64,000 bases of DNA from Sphingobium sp. BYY-5 (GTDB taxonomy: Bacteria; Pseudomonadota; Alphaproteobacteria; Sphingomonadales; Sphingomonadaceae). Every line of letters begins with the position of its first letter. Position 1 is the first letter of the stretch. Of the stretch, positions 36,441 through 46,423 are shown piece by piece. The DNA is taken from the NCBI RefSeq assembly GCF_022758885.1, contig NZ_JALEBH010000001.1:3069501-3133500 (forward strand). Direction: 5' to 3'. The translations under genes and the position numbers were made by a program. A model generated the notes under the pieces. The model saw only the letters and a program-made list of their open reading frames with translations. It was not told where the DNA came from and did not search any database.

Positions 36441-37483
36441 TCGGGCGGGGGCTGCTGCGCATCGGACTGTTCCTGCTGATGAGCCTCATCCCCCTCTCCA
36501 TCGCTTCTGCCGCCGATCCGATCCTGATCGCGCATCGCGGCGCGAGCGGCGAACGGCCCGAACATACGCTCGCCAGCTATGAGCGGGCGATCGACCAGGG
36601 TGCCGACTATATCGAGCCGGACCTGGTGCTGACCAAGGACGGTGTTCTCGTCGCCCGGCATGAAAATGAGATCAGCGGCACCACCGACGTCGCTGACCAT
36701 CCCGAATTTGCCGATCGCAAGACGAGCAAGACCATCGATGGCGTCGCGATGACGGGCTGGTTCACGGAGGATTTCACCCTCGCTGAGCTGCGCACGCTGC
36801 ACGCTCGCGAGCGGCTCCCCGATCTGCGCCCGGCCAACAAGCGCTTCAATGATCTCTATCCGATCCCGACCTTCGAGGAGATATTGAAGCTGGTCCGCGC
36901 CAAGGAGGCGGAAACCGGCCGCCGCATCGGCATCTATCCCGAAACCAAGCATCCCAGCTATTTCGCCGGCATCGGCCTGCCGCATCAGGCGGCTTTGCTC
37001 GATATGCTGAGCCGCTATGGCTATCAGACGGAGGCTGATCCGGTCTTCATCCAGTCCTTCGAGGTCGGCAATCTCAAGGCGTTGCGCACCGCTACCCGCT
37101 TGCGCCTGATCCAGCTTGTGGATGCGCAGGGCGGCCCTGCGGACCTGCCCGGCACCAGCTATGCCGACATGCTGACGGTGCAGGGCTTGGCCGACATCGC
37201 GACCTATGCCGATGGCATCGGCCCCTCGGCGGCGCTCGTCATCGCGCCGGAAGGCCCCACCGCCCTGGTCGGCCGCGCCCATGATGCGGGGTTGCAGGTC
37301 CATGTCTGGACGCTGCGGATGGAAAACAACTTCCTGCCCGTTGCCTATCAGCGGCCCGACGGTCCGCAGGGGCGGGGTGATTTCGCCGGCTATGTCCGGG
37401 CCATCGCTGCCACCGGCGTGGACGGCATCTTCAGTGACTTCCCAGGGCAGGCGCGGCAGGCTTTGTCGGGTGGCGCGCCTTAG
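36437..37483 (+). CDS. Periplasmic glycerophosphodiester phosphodiesterase
   Basis: A 348-residue enzyme that hydrolyses glycerophosphodiesters to glycerol-3-phosphate and an alcohol. Signal peptide (LLMSLIPLSIASAADP), then IAHRGASGERPEHTLASY (catalytic His and Arg), GADYIEPDLVLTKDGVLVARH, YPETKHPSY and QVHVWTLRMEN, all characteristic of GlpQ. Its product could enter GlpD, encoded at 58010. It starts at GTG 36437, overlapping the preceding stop by three bases, so translation is coupled. Confidence 0.93.
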   Translation: MIGRGLLRIGLFLLMSLIPLSIASAADPILIAHRGASGERPEHTLASYERAIDQGADYIEPDLVLTKDGVLVARHENEISGTTDVADHPEFADRKTSKTIDGVAMTGWFTEDFTLAELRTLHARERLPDLRPANKRFNDLYPIPTFEEILKLVRAKEAETGRRIGIYPETKHPSYFAGIGLPHQAALLDMLSRYGYQTEADPVFIQSFEVGNLKALRTATRLRLIQLVDAQGGPADLPGTSYADMLTVQGLADIATYADGIGPSAALVIAPEGPTALVGRAHDAGLQVHVWTLRMENNFLPVAYQRPDGPQGRGDFAGYVRAIAATGVDGIFSDFPGQARQALSGGAP

Positions 37484-37567
37484 CCAAGGCGGAAACATCT
37501 CGAAAACTTCTTTATCAATCACGTGGCTTGACTTGCCAAAGCCCGCGCGCAGGCGAATAACGAATCC

Positions 37568-37996
37568 ATGCTGTCCCAGAAGACCCGTTATGCAATCCGC
37601 GCGCTTCAGCATCTCGCCGACCGCTATCGCCAAGGCCCGGTTCCCCTGAATGAAATCGCCACGCGGCAGAATATCCCGGCCAAGTTCCTGACCGTGATCC
37701 TGTCCGAACTGTCGCGTGAAGGGCTGGTGGCGACGCAGCGGGGCAGGGATGGCGGTTATTGGCTGGCGCTGGCGCCAGTCGATATCAGCTATGGCGACAT
37801 TGTTCGCCTGACGCGGGGGTCATTGGCGCTGACGCCCTGCGCCAGCCGCTTCGCGCATGAAAGTTGCACCAACTGCCTGCCCGAATCGGAATGCAGGCTG
37901 CATCGCGTGATGCTGCGGGTTCGCGACGAGACGGCGAAAGTGCTCGACAGCATCAGCCTGGCCGAACCCTTCGCCGCGTCTGACGAACTGGCATAG
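37568..37996 (+). CDS. Rrf2-family transcriptional regulator
   Basis: A 142-residue DNA-binding protein. The winged helix is typical (MLSQKTRYAIRALQHLAD, NIPAKFLTVILSELSREGLV, GRDGGYWLALAP). A Cys-rich loop (CASRFAHESCTNCLPESEC) provides four Cys, as in Fe-S- or redox-sensing members such as IscR and NsrR, though the spacing is not exactly that of IscR. The target genes are unknown; no sulfur or suf genes are adjacent. ATG 37568. Confidence 0.9.
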   Translation: MLSQKTRYAIRALQHLADRYRQGPVPLNEIATRQNIPAKFLTVILSELSREGLVATQRGRDGGYWLALAPVDISYGDIVRLTRGSLALTPCASRFAHESCTNCLPESECRLHRVMLRVRDETAKVLDSISLAEPFAASDELA

Positions 37997-38091
37997 CGAT
38001 TTCAGCCGCATAGATTATTCGCGGATCGGAAATCGCGTACCACCAAAGGGCTTCCCTTGCGCGTGGCGCGCGGCTTCGCCACATCGGGAGC

Positions 38092-38751
38092 ATGACCACG
38101 CCCCCGCTCAAAGCCGTCCTCATACCCGTCACCCCGTTGCAGCAGAATTGTACCCTCTTCTGGTGCACGGAAACGATGCGCGGGGCCTTCGTCGATCCGG
38201 GCGGCGACCTGCCGGTACTCAAGAAGGCGGCGGCGCAGCATGGCGTGACGATCGAGAAGCTGCTCGTCACCCATGGTCATATCGACCATTGCGGTCAGGC
38301 GGGGGTGCTGGCGCGCGATCTGGGCGTGCCGATCGAGGGACCGCATGAGGATGACCGCTTCTGGATCGACCGCCTGGCAGCCGATGGGGAGCGGTGGGGC
38401 GTGCCTGGCGAAAGCTTTGAACCTGACCGCTGGTTGAAGGATGGGGATCAGGTGAGCGTCGGCAATCTGCTGTTCGACGTCATCCACTGTCCGGGGCACA
38501 CGCCGGGCCATGTTGTTTTCCACCACGCGCCCAGCAAGCTTGCTATCGTCGGCGACGTGTTGTTCCAGGGTTCCATCGGCCGCACCGACTTCCCGCGTGG
38601 CAATCATCAGGATCTGATCGACGCCATTACTGGCAAGCTCTGGCCCTTGGGCGGGGATACCGCCTTCGTGCCTGGCCATGGGCAGATGAGCAATTTCGCG
38701 CATGAGCGCCGTACCAATCCCTTCGTCGCCGATTCGGTGCTGGCGCGTTAG
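38092..38751 (+). CDS. Metallo-beta-lactamase-fold hydrolase (glyoxalase II-like)
   Basis: A 219-residue cytosolic hydrolase with the zinc motif THGHIDHCGQAG, HCPGHTPGHVVF, GDVLFQGSIGRTDFPRGNH and a final FVPGHG. The order matches YcbL-type proteins related to glyoxalase II. Its thioester substrate is not known. It stands between the Rrf2 regulator and the convergent MAPEG gene. Confidence 0.9.
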   Translation: MTTPPLKAVLIPVTPLQQNCTLFWCTETMRGAFVDPGGDLPVLKKAAAQHGVTIEKLLVTHGHIDHCGQAGVLARDLGVPIEGPHEDDRFWIDRLAADGERWGVPGESFEPDRWLKDGDQVSVGNLLFDVIHCPGHTPGHVVFHHAPSKLAIVGDVLFQGSIGRTDFPRGNHQDLIDAITGKLWPLGGDTAFVPGHGQMSNFAHERRTNPFVADSVLAR

Positions 38752-38752
38752 G

Positions 38753-39184
38753 TTATTCCCGTGCGGCAAGCGCGGGCGGAGCCGGGATTTCCTGCGTCGC
38801 CGTATAAGCCACGCTGAGCGCCGCAATCGCCAGCGCGACCATGATGCTCCAGGTGAGCAGTGCGCCGCTTGCGCGCCAGACGGTGGGGTTGTCCGCGTCC
38901 ATGCCGAACGCATGGGCGATGCGCGCCACGAGATAGACCAGCGCGCCGATCCACAGCCACAGCGATGCGCCTACCGCCAGTTCGATCAGGGCGAACAGGA
39001 TCAGCACGATCGGCGTATATTCGACATAATTGGCGTGCGCCCGCATCCGGCGCGCCAGCAGATTGTTGCCCGCGTCGCCATGCATCACCTTGGCGCTCAT
39101 GCGAATCCGCGCGCAGCGAATGGCCAGCCAGAGATTGAGCAGCGTGCAGGCGGCAGCAAAGGTCAGGGTGATGGGTAGCAGCAT
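38753..39184 (-). CDS. MAPEG-family membrane protein
   Basis: A 143-residue protein with four hydrophobic segments (LPITLTFAAACTLLNLWLAI, YVEYTPIVLILFALIELA, WLWIGALVYLVARIAHAFG, TWSIMVALAIAALSVAYT). The RMRAHANYVEYTP segment is the MAPEG signature; relatives use glutathione or are of unknown activity. ATG 39184 is preceded by GAAGGGA. A longer frame to 39241 has no ribosome site. It converges with the MBL gene with a 1-bp gap. Confidence 0.88.
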   Translation of the reverse strand: MLLPITLTFAAACTLLNLWLAIRCARIRMSAKVMHGDAGNNLLARRMRAHANYVEYTPIVLILFALIELAVGASLWLWIGALVYLVARIAHAFGMDADNPTVWRASGALLTWSIMVALAIAALSVAYTATQEIPAPPALAARE

Positions 39185-39388
39185 GGATATATTCCCTTCT
39201 CTAGGTTGGCCGCACCCTAGACAGCCCGTCCGCAGGGGCAAGGAAGGACTTGCGCCTTCGGCAAAAAGCGCTATAGGCGCAGGGCTTCGCGATCACCTGG
39301 GCCGCATGGTCTGCGGCGCTGTTGGCGTCGGTATCTGTTCGGAACCGGCCGGTCGCACAACCTGATTGATATGGAATAAGGTGCCGAC

Positions 39389-39568
39389 ATGGCTGTCCCC
39401 AAGCGCAAGACTTCTCCTTCCCGTCGCGGTATGCGCCGCAGCCATGACGCGCTGCGCGTTGACGCTTTCCAGGAATGCTCCAACTGCGGTGAACTGAAGC
39501 GCCCGCACAATCTGTGCGACGCCTGCGGTCACTATAACGGCCGCGAAATCGTCGCCGTCGGGGCGTAA
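39389..39568 (+). CDS. rpmF: 50S ribosomal protein L32
   Basis: A 59-residue protein of the large ribosomal subunit. It begins [20 protein letters not shown] and has the zinc-type Cys pairs [20 protein letters not shown], as in bacterial L32. Its position immediately before plsX and fabH is the normal arrangement in alphaproteobacteria, which links ribosome and lipid synthesis. Confidence 0.96.
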   Translation: MAVPKRKTSPSRRGMRRSHDALRVDAFQECSNCGELKRPHNLCDACGHYNGREIVAVGA

Positions 39569-39602
39569 GCCCGTCCTCTACTCCGCAAAGGGGTGAATTA
39601 AA

Positions 39603-40661
39603 GTGTCCAGCCAACCGCGAATCGCAATCGACGCGATGGGCGGGGACGAAGGCGTGCGCGTCATGATGGCAGGGGCTGCATTGGCCCGCCGTCGTCATGA
39701 TGGCCTCCGCTTCACCCTGTTCGGCGACGAAGCGCGGATCAAGGCGGCGCTCGACCATCATCCCAATTTGCGGGCTGCGTCGGACATCGTCCATGCCGAT
39801 ACGGTCGTCGCCGGATCGGACAAGCCGAGCGTCGCGATTCGCAAGAAAAACAGCTCCATGGCCAAGGCGATCGCCGCCGTGAAAGCGGGAGAGGCCGGGG
39901 CTGCGGTGTCCGCCGGAAACACCGGCGCATTGATGGCCATGGCCAAGGTGGCGTTGCGTACCATGCCGGGCGTCGATCGTCCCGCGCTGGCGGCGATGCT
40001 GCCGACGCTGGGCGACAATGACGTTATCATGCTGGACCTGGGCGCGAACACCGAATGCGACGCCCGCAATCTTGTCCAGTTCGCGGTGATGGGCGCGGCC
40101 TATGCGCGCATTGCCTTCGACCTCGATCGGCCGCGCGTGCGCTTGCTCAATATCGGCACCGAGGAACTCAAGGGCACCGATGAGATTCGCGATGCCGCCG
40201 CCGTCCTGCGCGGTGCGAGCAGCCTGCCTCTCCAGTTTGATGGCTTTACCGAAGGCGACAAGCTTGCTCGTGGCGATACGGACGTCATCGTCTGCGACGG
40301 CTTTTCGGGCAATGTCGCGCTCAAGACAGCGGAAGGCACGGCCCGTTTCGTCACCGACGTCCTGCGCAAGGCCTTCACCAGTTCCATCCGTTCGAAGATC
40401 GGCTTCCTGATCTCGAAGCCGGCCATGCATCTGCTCAAGCATCACCTCGACCCCAATAATCATAATGGCGCGGTCTTTCTGGGCCTCAATGGGGTTGTCG
40501 TGAAAAGCCATGGCAGCGCGGACGAGAAGGGCGTGGCCAACGCCGTCCATGTCGCCGCGCGTTTGCTGGAAGAAGACATCACCCGTCGCATTGCGGCCGA
40601 CATGGCGGGGATAGAGGGCCTGTCGGCTGCCGCGTCGAAGCTGGAGCAGCCCGTCAAGTGA
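39603..40661 (+). CDS. plsX: Phosphate acyltransferase PlsX
   Basis: A 352-residue enzyme that makes acyl-phosphate from acyl-ACP for phosphatidic acid synthesis. Motifs: [36 protein letters not shown] [20 protein letters not shown] and [15 protein letters not shown]. It uses a GTG start at 39603 with AAGGGG upstream, and its stop overlaps fabH by four bases. Part of rpmF-plsX-fabH. Confidence 0.96.
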   Translation: MSSQPRIAIDAMGGDEGVRVMMAGAALARRRHDGLRFTLFGDEARIKAALDHHPNLRAASDIVHADTVVAGSDKPSVAIRKKNSSMAKAIAAVKAGEAGAAVSAGNTGALMAMAKVALRTMPGVDRPALAAMLPTLGDNDVIMLDLGANTECDARNLVQFAVMGAAYARIAFDLDRPRVRLLNIGTEELKGTDEIRDAAAVLRGASSLPLQFDGFTEGDKLARGDTDVIVCDGFSGNVALKTAEGTARFVTDVLRKAFTSSIRSKIGFLISKPAMHLLKHHLDPNNHNGAVFLGLNGVVVKSHGSADEKGVANAVHVAARLLEEDITRRIAADMAGIEGLSAAASKLEQPVK

Positions 40662-41626
40662 TCCGCCGTTCGATTCTTCTGGGAACAGGGTCAGCCCTGC
40701 CCGCGCGCATTGTCACCAACGCAGAGCTGGCGCAGACCGTCGACACCAGCGACGAATGGATCGTCGAACGGACCGGCATCCGCACCCGGTATATCGCCGC
40801 TGAGGGTGAAACGACCGCGACGCTGGCGACCCAAGCCGCCGGCATCGCGCTGGAGGCGGCCGGGCTTGCTGCGCAGGATATCGACCTCATCATCCTGGCG
40901 ACGGCGACGCCTGATCAGACCTTCCCCGCCACCGCGACCAAGGTGCAGGCGGCGCTGGGCATCGATGACTGCGTTGCTTTCGACGTAGCGGCGGTCTGTT
41001 CGGGGTTCCTCTATGCAGTCACTGTCGCCGACAGCATGATCCGTTCGGGCGCCGCCAACCGCGCGTTGGTGATCGGTTCGGAGACCTTCAGCCGCATCCT
41101 CGACTGGGAAGATCGCGCCACTTGCGTTCTGTTCGGCGACGGGGCGGGCGCGATCGTGCTGGGTTTTGAGGAAAGCGCTGACGGCGCGCGCGGCATCCTG
41201 GCCTCAAAGCTTCATGCCGATGGCCGCCATAACCAGCTTCTCTATGTCGATGGCGGACCGTCGACGACGCAGACGGTGGGCAAGTTGCGCATGAAGGGAC
41301 AAGAAGTGTTCCGCCATGCCGTGGTCAACCTGGCCTCGGTCCTGAACGAAGTGATGGAGCAGGCAGGTCTTGCCACCAGCGATATCGATTGGCTCGTGCC
41401 GCATCAGGCCAATGCCCGTATCCTCGATGCCACGGCGCGCAAGCTGAAGCTGCCGGCCGAGCGTGTTGTCATGACGGTGGATCGCCACGCGAACACCTCT
41501 GCTGCTTCGGTGCCTCTCGCGCTGGATGTCGCTGTGCGCGACGGACGGATCAAGCCGGGCGACCTCATCGTGCTTGAAGCGATGGGCGGCGGTTTTACTT
41601 GGGGCGCCTGCGTTCTGCGTCTATAA
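40658..41626 (+). CDS. fabH: 3-oxoacyl-ACP synthase III (FabH)
   Basis: A 322-residue condensing enzyme that starts fatty-acid synthesis from acetyl-CoA and malonyl-ACP. Catalytic residues: Cys in [10 protein letters not shown], His in [10 protein letters not shown], Asn in [12 protein letters not shown]. The N-terminal [17 protein letters not shown] is diagnostic. The GTG start overlaps the plsX stop (GTGA), so translation is coupled. Confidence 0.97.
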   Translation: MIRRSILLGTGSALPARIVTNAELAQTVDTSDEWIVERTGIRTRYIAAEGETTATLATQAAGIALEAAGLAAQDIDLIILATATPDQTFPATATKVQAALGIDDCVAFDVAAVCSGFLYAVTVADSMIRSGAANRALVIGSETFSRILDWEDRATCVLFGDGAGAIVLGFEESADGARGILASKLHADGRHNQLLYVDGGPSTTQTVGKLRMKGQEVFRHAVVNLASVLNEVMEQAGLATSDIDWLVPHQANARILDATARKLKLPAERVVMTVDRHANTSAASVPLALDVAVRDGRIKPGDLIVLEAMGGGFTWGACVLRL

Positions 41627-41728
41627 TAGACCTTTCAGGGGCCATCTTGCCGAATCACTGCGAATCGGTCAGATTTCAGGCGGATCATCGGGGGGTGATC
41701 GCCGGGAGCAGGCGAGAGGGGACGAGAA

Positions 41729-42019
41729 ATGAGCGACACTGGCACATTGACGCGCGCGGACCTGGCGGAGAGTCTGAACCGCCATGTCGGCCTGTCGCGC
41801 GCCGAAGCGGCTGCGTTGGTTGAATCGATCCTCGATCATCTGTCTGCGGCGCTTGAGCGTGGCGAGAATGTGAAGATTTCCAGTTTCGGAACCTTCGTCC
41901 TGCGCGACAAAACGCAGCGTATGGGCCGCAACCCCAAGACCGGGGTTGAGGTGCCGATCGAACCGCGCCGGGTTCTTACCTTTCGCGCCAGTCAGACGAT
42001 GCGCGACCGGGTGGCCTGA
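41729..42019 (+). CDS. ihfA: Integration host factor subunit alpha
   Basis: A 96-residue DNA-bending protein of the HU/IHF family. The sequence [48 protein letters not shown] and RVLTFRASQ is typical of IHF-alpha. It binds as a heterodimer with IHF-beta and shapes promoters and recombination sites. It follows fabH after about 100 bp and precedes a MerR-type gene, a conserved order. Confidence 0.95.
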   Translation: MSDTGTLTRADLAESLNRHVGLSRAEAAALVESILDHLSAALERGENVKISSFGTFVLRDKTQRMGRNPKTGVEVPIEPRRVLTFRASQTMRDRVA

Positions 42020-42154
42020 CTCTGGGGCATTGGCCAGTTAGACGGCCTCATTTGACTGGAAAATGCTTTAGCGCGTTTATCTGCCGCTTTTTCTGTCTTA
42101 ACCGTGATTTACCATGGTTGACCTGGCCGGGATGATGGGTGCAACATCCCTGTC

Positions 42155-42499
42155 ATGAAAAAAGCGGAGGGGGCATTCCTTACCATCAGCGAGCTGGCCG
42201 GCCAGCTTGGTCTGCCCCAGCATATTTTGCGCTATTGGGAAACGCGCTTTCCCCAACTTCGGCCGCTCCAGCGATCGGGCAATCGTCGCTATTACCGGCC
42301 AGGTGATGTGGCTTTGGCGCAGCGCATCCACCATCTCCTCCATGTCGAGGGCTTCACTGTCAAAGGCGCGCAAAAGGCGCTCACCGAGGGAGATGGCGTG
42401 GCCGTGACCGTACCGGCTGCAGCCGATCCTCCTGCCGATGATCTGGTCGTTCGGCTTGAAGGCATACGCGCCGCGTTGGCGGCCGCGCTTAAGAACTGA
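42155..42499 (+). CDS. MerR-family transcriptional regulator
   Basis: A 114-residue regulator. The N-terminal winged helix is clear (LTISELAGQLGLPQHILRYWETRFPQL, SGNRRYYRPGDVALAQRIHHLL, FTVKGAQKAL). This is the short MerR-like protein that follows ihfA in many alphaproteobacteria. The effector region is short and has no metal-binding Cys, so this is not a metal sensor. Targets are unknown. Confidence 0.9.
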   Translation: MKKAEGAFLTISELAGQLGLPQHILRYWETRFPQLRPLQRSGNRRYYRPGDVALAQRIHHLLHVEGFTVKGAQKALTEGDGVAVTVPAAADPPADDLVVRLEGIRAALAAALKN

Positions 42500-42504
42500 T
42501 GCAT

Positions 42505-42540
42505 CGTCTCAAAATGCGCTTTTCCACGCATTTTGAGACG
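42505..42540. terminator. Bidirectional terminator-like hairpin
   Basis: A perfect 14-bp inverted repeat (42505-42518 with 42527-42540) lies between the plus-strand merR gene and the minus-strand acetyltransferase. The inner part of the stem is AT-rich (AAAATGCG). It suits termination from both sides. Confidence 0.7.
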
Positions 42541-42554
42541 GATCTCTGGGAGCG

Positions 42555-43076
42555 CTACAGCGTCCGGGCGTAGATCAGGTCGCGGAATGGCACATCCCCG
42601 ACCATGAAGGTCGTCTCGCCAATATGGGAAAAGCCATGCCGGGCATAGAAGCGTTGTGCACGCTCATTATGCAGATAGACGGCGAGCAGCAATCGCTCAG
42701 CCCCGCGGTGGCGGGCTTCCTCTTCGACCCGCACCATCAGTGCGCCACCATGACCGCCGCCCTGCCATCCGGCCAGGAGATAGATGCGCTTGATCTCCAG
42801 GTCGCGCGCTGCATCCGTCGGCACCGGCAGGTCGGGCGGGGTCAGCATGGCATAGCCCACCGGCGCGCCGAGCGGCGTTTCACCGATCAGGATCGTCTGT
42901 GCGGGGTCCGCCAGTGCGGCCTCATAATAGGGCGCCCCATGCGCCACGCCGATATGGGTGAGCAGCGCCGGACCCGGATGATCGTGCGCGAAGCTGGTGA
43001 GGAAGGTCGCGCCGCCCAGGATCGACAGGGCGGTCGCATCGTGCGGTCCGGCGTGTCGCCAGGTGATTGGCGTCAT
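42555..43076 (-). CDS. GNAT-family N-acetyltransferase
   Basis: A 173-residue acetyltransferase. Acetyl-CoA binding appears around LLAGWQGGGHGGALM (motif A), preceded by DLEIKRIYL, and followed by LAVYLHNERAQRFYARHGF (motif B). The substrate is unknown. The start at ATG 43076 gives the usual length; the frame extends to 43160 but would overlap sixA. Last gene of the minus-strand cluster PilZ-dinG-sixA-GNAT. Confidence 0.88.
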   Translation of the reverse strand: MTPITWRHAGPHDATALSILGGATFLTSFAHDHPGPALLTHIGVAHGAPYYEAALADPAQTILIGETPLGAPVGYAMLTPPDLPVPTDAARDLEIKRIYLLAGWQGGGHGGALMVRVEEEARHRGAERLLLAVYLHNERAQRFYARHGFSHIGETTFMVGDVPFRDLIYARTL

Positions 43077-43089
43077 CGTGCGCGCGCCC

Positions 43090-43632
43090 TCAACGCGATC
43101 CTGGTCCGAGCGCCGGGTCCAGGTCGCGGGGGCGAGTGAAGCTGGCGATCGTCGCGGCATTGATCGCTATTTGCGTCCAGCTTTCAATCGCCAGGTCCAT
43201 GACGGCCAGGCTGGCGGTGGGAAATTTCACCTCCACATCCTCCCGCAGTGGATTGGCGCCATCGTCGGGGACCAGATCCAGGATCAGTTCCTCGAAGCCC
43301 GGATTATGCCCCGCCATCAGCACGCTTTGCGCACTGTCGGGCAGATCGCGCACGACATCGAGCAAGGTTGCGGAGGATGCGAGATAGATGCGGCGGTCCC
43401 AATGGGCATCCAGTGTTTCGCCATAACCCGAAAAGAAGGTGTCGAGTGTCTGCACCACCCGCACCGCAGGCGATGCGACCAGCAGGTCGAACCGCATCTT
43501 CCGCCTGGCGGCGAACTGGCCCATCAGCAGCGCAGCCTTCTCCCCCCGGCGGTTCAAAGGCCGGTCGAAGTCGCGCGCCACCGGATCGTCCCAATCCGAT
43601 TTGGCGTGACGCAACAGGGTCAGACGCTTCAT
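43090..43632 (-). CDS. SixA-type histidine phosphatase
   Basis: A 180-residue phosphatase of the RHG superfamily. The active motif is LLRHAKSDW near the N-terminus, with RPLNRRGEKAA, DLLVASPAVRVVQT and a second His in MAGHNPGFEEL. Small SixA-like enzymes dephosphorylate phospho-His proteins such as HPt domains and NPr. The start overlaps the dinG stop by four bases, so translation is coupled. Confidence 0.9.
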   Translation of the reverse strand: MKRLTLLRHAKSDWDDPVARDFDRPLNRRGEKAALLMGQFAARRKMRFDLLVASPAVRVVQTLDTFFSGYGETLDAHWDRRIYLASSATLLDVVRDLPDSAQSVLMAGHNPGFEELILDLVPDDGANPLREDVEVKFPTASLAVMDLAIESWTQIAINAATIASFTRPRDLDPALGPGSR

Positions 43633-46382
43633 TCACTCTCCTGACGGGGCAAGCCGGATTCGTATCCCTGATGCCCGAAGGCGGCCTGTTCGCCAAGGGC
43701 TTCGCGGGGAATTGCGGCGCTGACGGCGATGATCGCCTCGTCGAGCGTCAGGCGGCGCACCGGTGTTCCGGGCGGAAAGGCGCTGAGCAGCCGGCTGGGC
43801 ATCGCGGCCGAGAGGATGACGAAACTGCCCCGGTCCTCGGCGCGGCGGATGAGGCGGCCGAACGCCTGGGCCAGCCGCGCGCGGATCAGCCGGTCGTCAT
43901 AGGCGTTGCCGCCGCCCGCCAGCCGGCGAGCGGCGTGCAGCACGGTGGGCTTGGACCAAGGCACGCCTTCCATCACCACCAACCGCAGCGAATGGCCGGG
44001 TACATCGACGCCATCGCGCAAGGCATCGGTGCCGAGCAGCGAAGCGCGCGGATCGTCGCGGAAGATGTCGACCAGCGTGCCGGTATCCATCGGATCGACA
44101 TGCTGGGCGTAGAGCGGCAGGCCGGTCCGCGCCAGCCGGTCGGCGATGCGGGCATGTACCGCGCGCAGCCGCCGGATCGCGGTGAACAGGCCCAGCGTCC
44201 CGCCGCCCGCCGCCTCGATCAGCCGGGCATAGGCGCCCGACAGCGCGGCGATGTCACCCCGCTTGATATCGGTCACGATCAGCACTTCGGCGCGGTTGGG
44301 ATAGTCAAACGGGCTGTCCGCCTCGAACCGTTCGGCGCCATGGGGCAGGTGGATCGCGCCGTTGCGCTTTTCCGCATTGTCCCATTCGCCGCCCCCCTTG
44401 AGCGTCGCGGAGGTGATGAGGACGCCCTGCGCCGGTTTCAGCACCGTTTCGGCCAGCGGGCGGGTAGGGTCGAGCCAATGGCGATGGATGCCGATGTCGA
44501 ACTCCCGTCCTTCGGCCCGATCGACCGCGAGCCAGTCGACATAGTCGGGGTCGGCCGGGCCGCCGATCCGCGCCAGCAGCGCCAGCCAGGCTGCGATCAG
44601 GTCGCGTCGCCAGCCGAGCGACGCCACCGCGCCCTCGATCCGCGCGCGCGCCGCACCGTCCAGCCAGTCGGGCGCATCCTCGATCACCGCCTCCAACCGG
44701 CGTGACAGGCGGACGATCGGCTTGATGAGCGCATCGAGCGCCAGGGCCGCTTCCTGTGCGGCTTCGACAAGCGCGCCGTCGGGTTCCGCCAGTTCCGTCT
44801 CAAGCCCGTAGCCGGCGTCCGCTTCCCCGGCGTCGGCGGCGCGCGTGTAGACGGTGCCGCGTACGGCGGCGAGCAGCGCTTCCAGCGGGCCGAAAGGTTC
44901 GCCCGCCACCACGCGCTTCAGCCATTCGTCGGCGGGTAGCGCCTGCGCCGCGTCGACCGCCGCGCGGATCGCCTGACCGCCTTCCTCGTCATAGCTCGCC
45001 AGGTCGGAGAGGCGTGCGGCAAGGCCCCTTCGGCGTCCGCGCGATCCGCCCTCAGGCCCCATGATCCAGCGGCGCAGTTCGATTGCCTCCTGTCCCGACA
45101 GGGCGACCGAGAAGGTTGAATCCGCCGCGTCGAAGAGATGATGGCCCTCGTCGAAGACGATGCGCTGCGGACGTTGCCCAGTCTCACGGCCGCGCGCGGC
45201 ATTGATCATCACCAGCGCATGATTGGCGATGACGATATCGGCGTCGGCCGAGGCGCGGGCCGACCGTTCGATGAAGCATTTGCGATAATGCGGGCAGCCG
45301 GCATAGATGCACTCGCCGCGCCGGTCGGTCAGCGCAGTCGATCCGTTGCGACGGAACAGGGTCGGCAGCCAGCCGGGCAGGTCGCCGCCAACCATGTCGC
45401 CATCCTTGGTGAAGGCGGCCCAGCGTGCGACCAGCTGCGCCAATATGGCGGCGCGGCCCGAAAAGCCGCCTTGCAACGCATCTTCCAGATTGAGCAGGCA
45501 GAGATAGTTTTCGCGGCCCTTGCGCACCACCACGCGCCGCGCGGCGACGGCGGGATCGGGAAAGAGACGCAGGGATTCGCGGTCGAGCTGACGCTGCAAT
45601 GCCTTGGTATAGGTGGACACCCACACCGTCCCCTGTGCTTCCCCGGCCCAGAGCGAGGCGGGTGCGAGATAGCCCAGTGTCTTGCCGATGCCGGTCCCGG
45701 CTTCGGCCAGCAGCATATTGGGCTGGTCGCGATAGGTACGCGGGCGGAAGGCGGCGCTGGCGGCGGCGGCATAGGCGCGCTGGCCGGGACGCGTCTCCGC
45801 CTGCGCGCCGGTCAGGGCGTCGAGCCGGGCCAGAACCTGGTCTTCGGACAGGGTGATCGTGCGCGGAGCCGGACGGGCCTGTGCTTCCTCCCATTCGGGC
45901 AGCTTGGAAAAGAGCCAGCGTTCCGCCTCGCGCGGGCGCGGGATGCGTGGCACGACCAGCGGCGACCAGGGCCAGCGCAACCGATGCAGCGCCTGGCCCG
46001 CTGTCCAGCCGCCTTCGCGCTCGGCCCAGTCGGATGATTCGAGCCGGGCGAGCAGCAGGGCGGCGGCCTGTTGCAGCAGGGCGGGAATATCTCCCTCATT
46101 GGCCGGAGCAGGCAGGGCTAGCGCTTCGGCCAGCCCCTTGGGCGTGGGCACCAGAAAGCGGGCGGGATGGAGGAATGCCCAGAGTTCCAGCAGGTCGAGG
46201 CCGTTCAGTTCGGGATAGCCCAGCCGCTGGCCGGTCAGGGGCGCATTGAGCAGCAGCACCGGCGTTTCGGCCGCGCGCGCGATCGCCTGCCCCTTGGCCA
46301 GCGCCTGGGTGCGGCCCTCTTCGCGCAGCCAGATGCCGCCATGGCTGGCGTGGAGCGCGGGCAATGTGGCGGGATCGATCAC
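43629..46382 (-). CDS. DinG-family ATP-dependent helicase (Fe-S)
   Basis: A 917-residue superfamily 2 helicase of the XPD/DinG type. Walker A is AEAGTGIGKTLGYLAPA; a DEAH-like box is IVFDEGHHLFD; four Cys (NYLCLL, then ECIYAGCPHYRKC) form the expected 4Fe-4S site. Motif VI-like ARLAQAFGRLIRR closes the second RecA domain. It unwinds DNA structures during repair. An N-terminal extension of about 200 residues precedes the helicase core, longer than in E. coli DinG. It starts at GTG 46382. First of three overlapping or tightly spaced genes. Confidence 0.93.
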   Translation of the reverse strand: MIDPATLPALHASHGGIWLREEGRTQALAKGQAIARAAETPVLLLNAPLTGQRLGYPELNGLDLLELWAFLHPARFLVPTPKGLAEALALPAPANEGDIPALLQQAAALLLARLESSDWAEREGGWTAGQALHRLRWPWSPLVVPRIPRPREAERWLFSKLPEWEEAQARPAPRTITLSEDQVLARLDALTGAQAETRPGQRAYAAAASAAFRPRTYRDQPNMLLAEAGTGIGKTLGYLAPASLWAGEAQGTVWVSTYTKALQRQLDRESLRLFPDPAVAARRVVVRKGRENYLCLLNLEDALQGGFSGRAAILAQLVARWAAFTKDGDMVGGDLPGWLPTLFRRNGSTALTDRRGECIYAGCPHYRKCFIERSARASADADIVIANHALVMINAARGRETGQRPQRIVFDEGHHLFDAADSTFSVALSGQEAIELRRWIMGPEGGSRGRRRGLAARLSDLASYDEEGGQAIRAAVDAAQALPADEWLKRVVAGEPFGPLEALLAAVRGTVYTRAADAGEADAGYGLETELAEPDGALVEAAQEAALALDALIKPIVRLSRRLEAVIEDAPDWLDGAARARIEGAVASLGWRRDLIAAWLALLARIGGPADPDYVDWLAVDRAEGREFDIGIHRHWLDPTRPLAETVLKPAQGVLITSATLKGGGEWDNAEKRNGAIHLPHGAERFEADSPFDYPNRAEVLIVTDIKRGDIAALSGAYARLIEAAGGGTLGLFTAIRRLRAVHARIADRLARTGLPLYAQHVDPMDTGTLVDIFRDDPRASLLGTDALRDGVDVPGHSLRLVVMEGVPWSKPTVLHAARRLAGGGNAYDDRLIRARLAQAFGRLIRRAEDRGSFVILSAAMPSRLLSAFPPGTPVRRLTLDEAIIAVSAAIPREALGEQAAFGHQGYESGLPRQESE

Positions 46383-46423
46383 CCGCCCGGCTTAGGCGAA
46401 CGGGAACAAAAGGAAAACCTGTT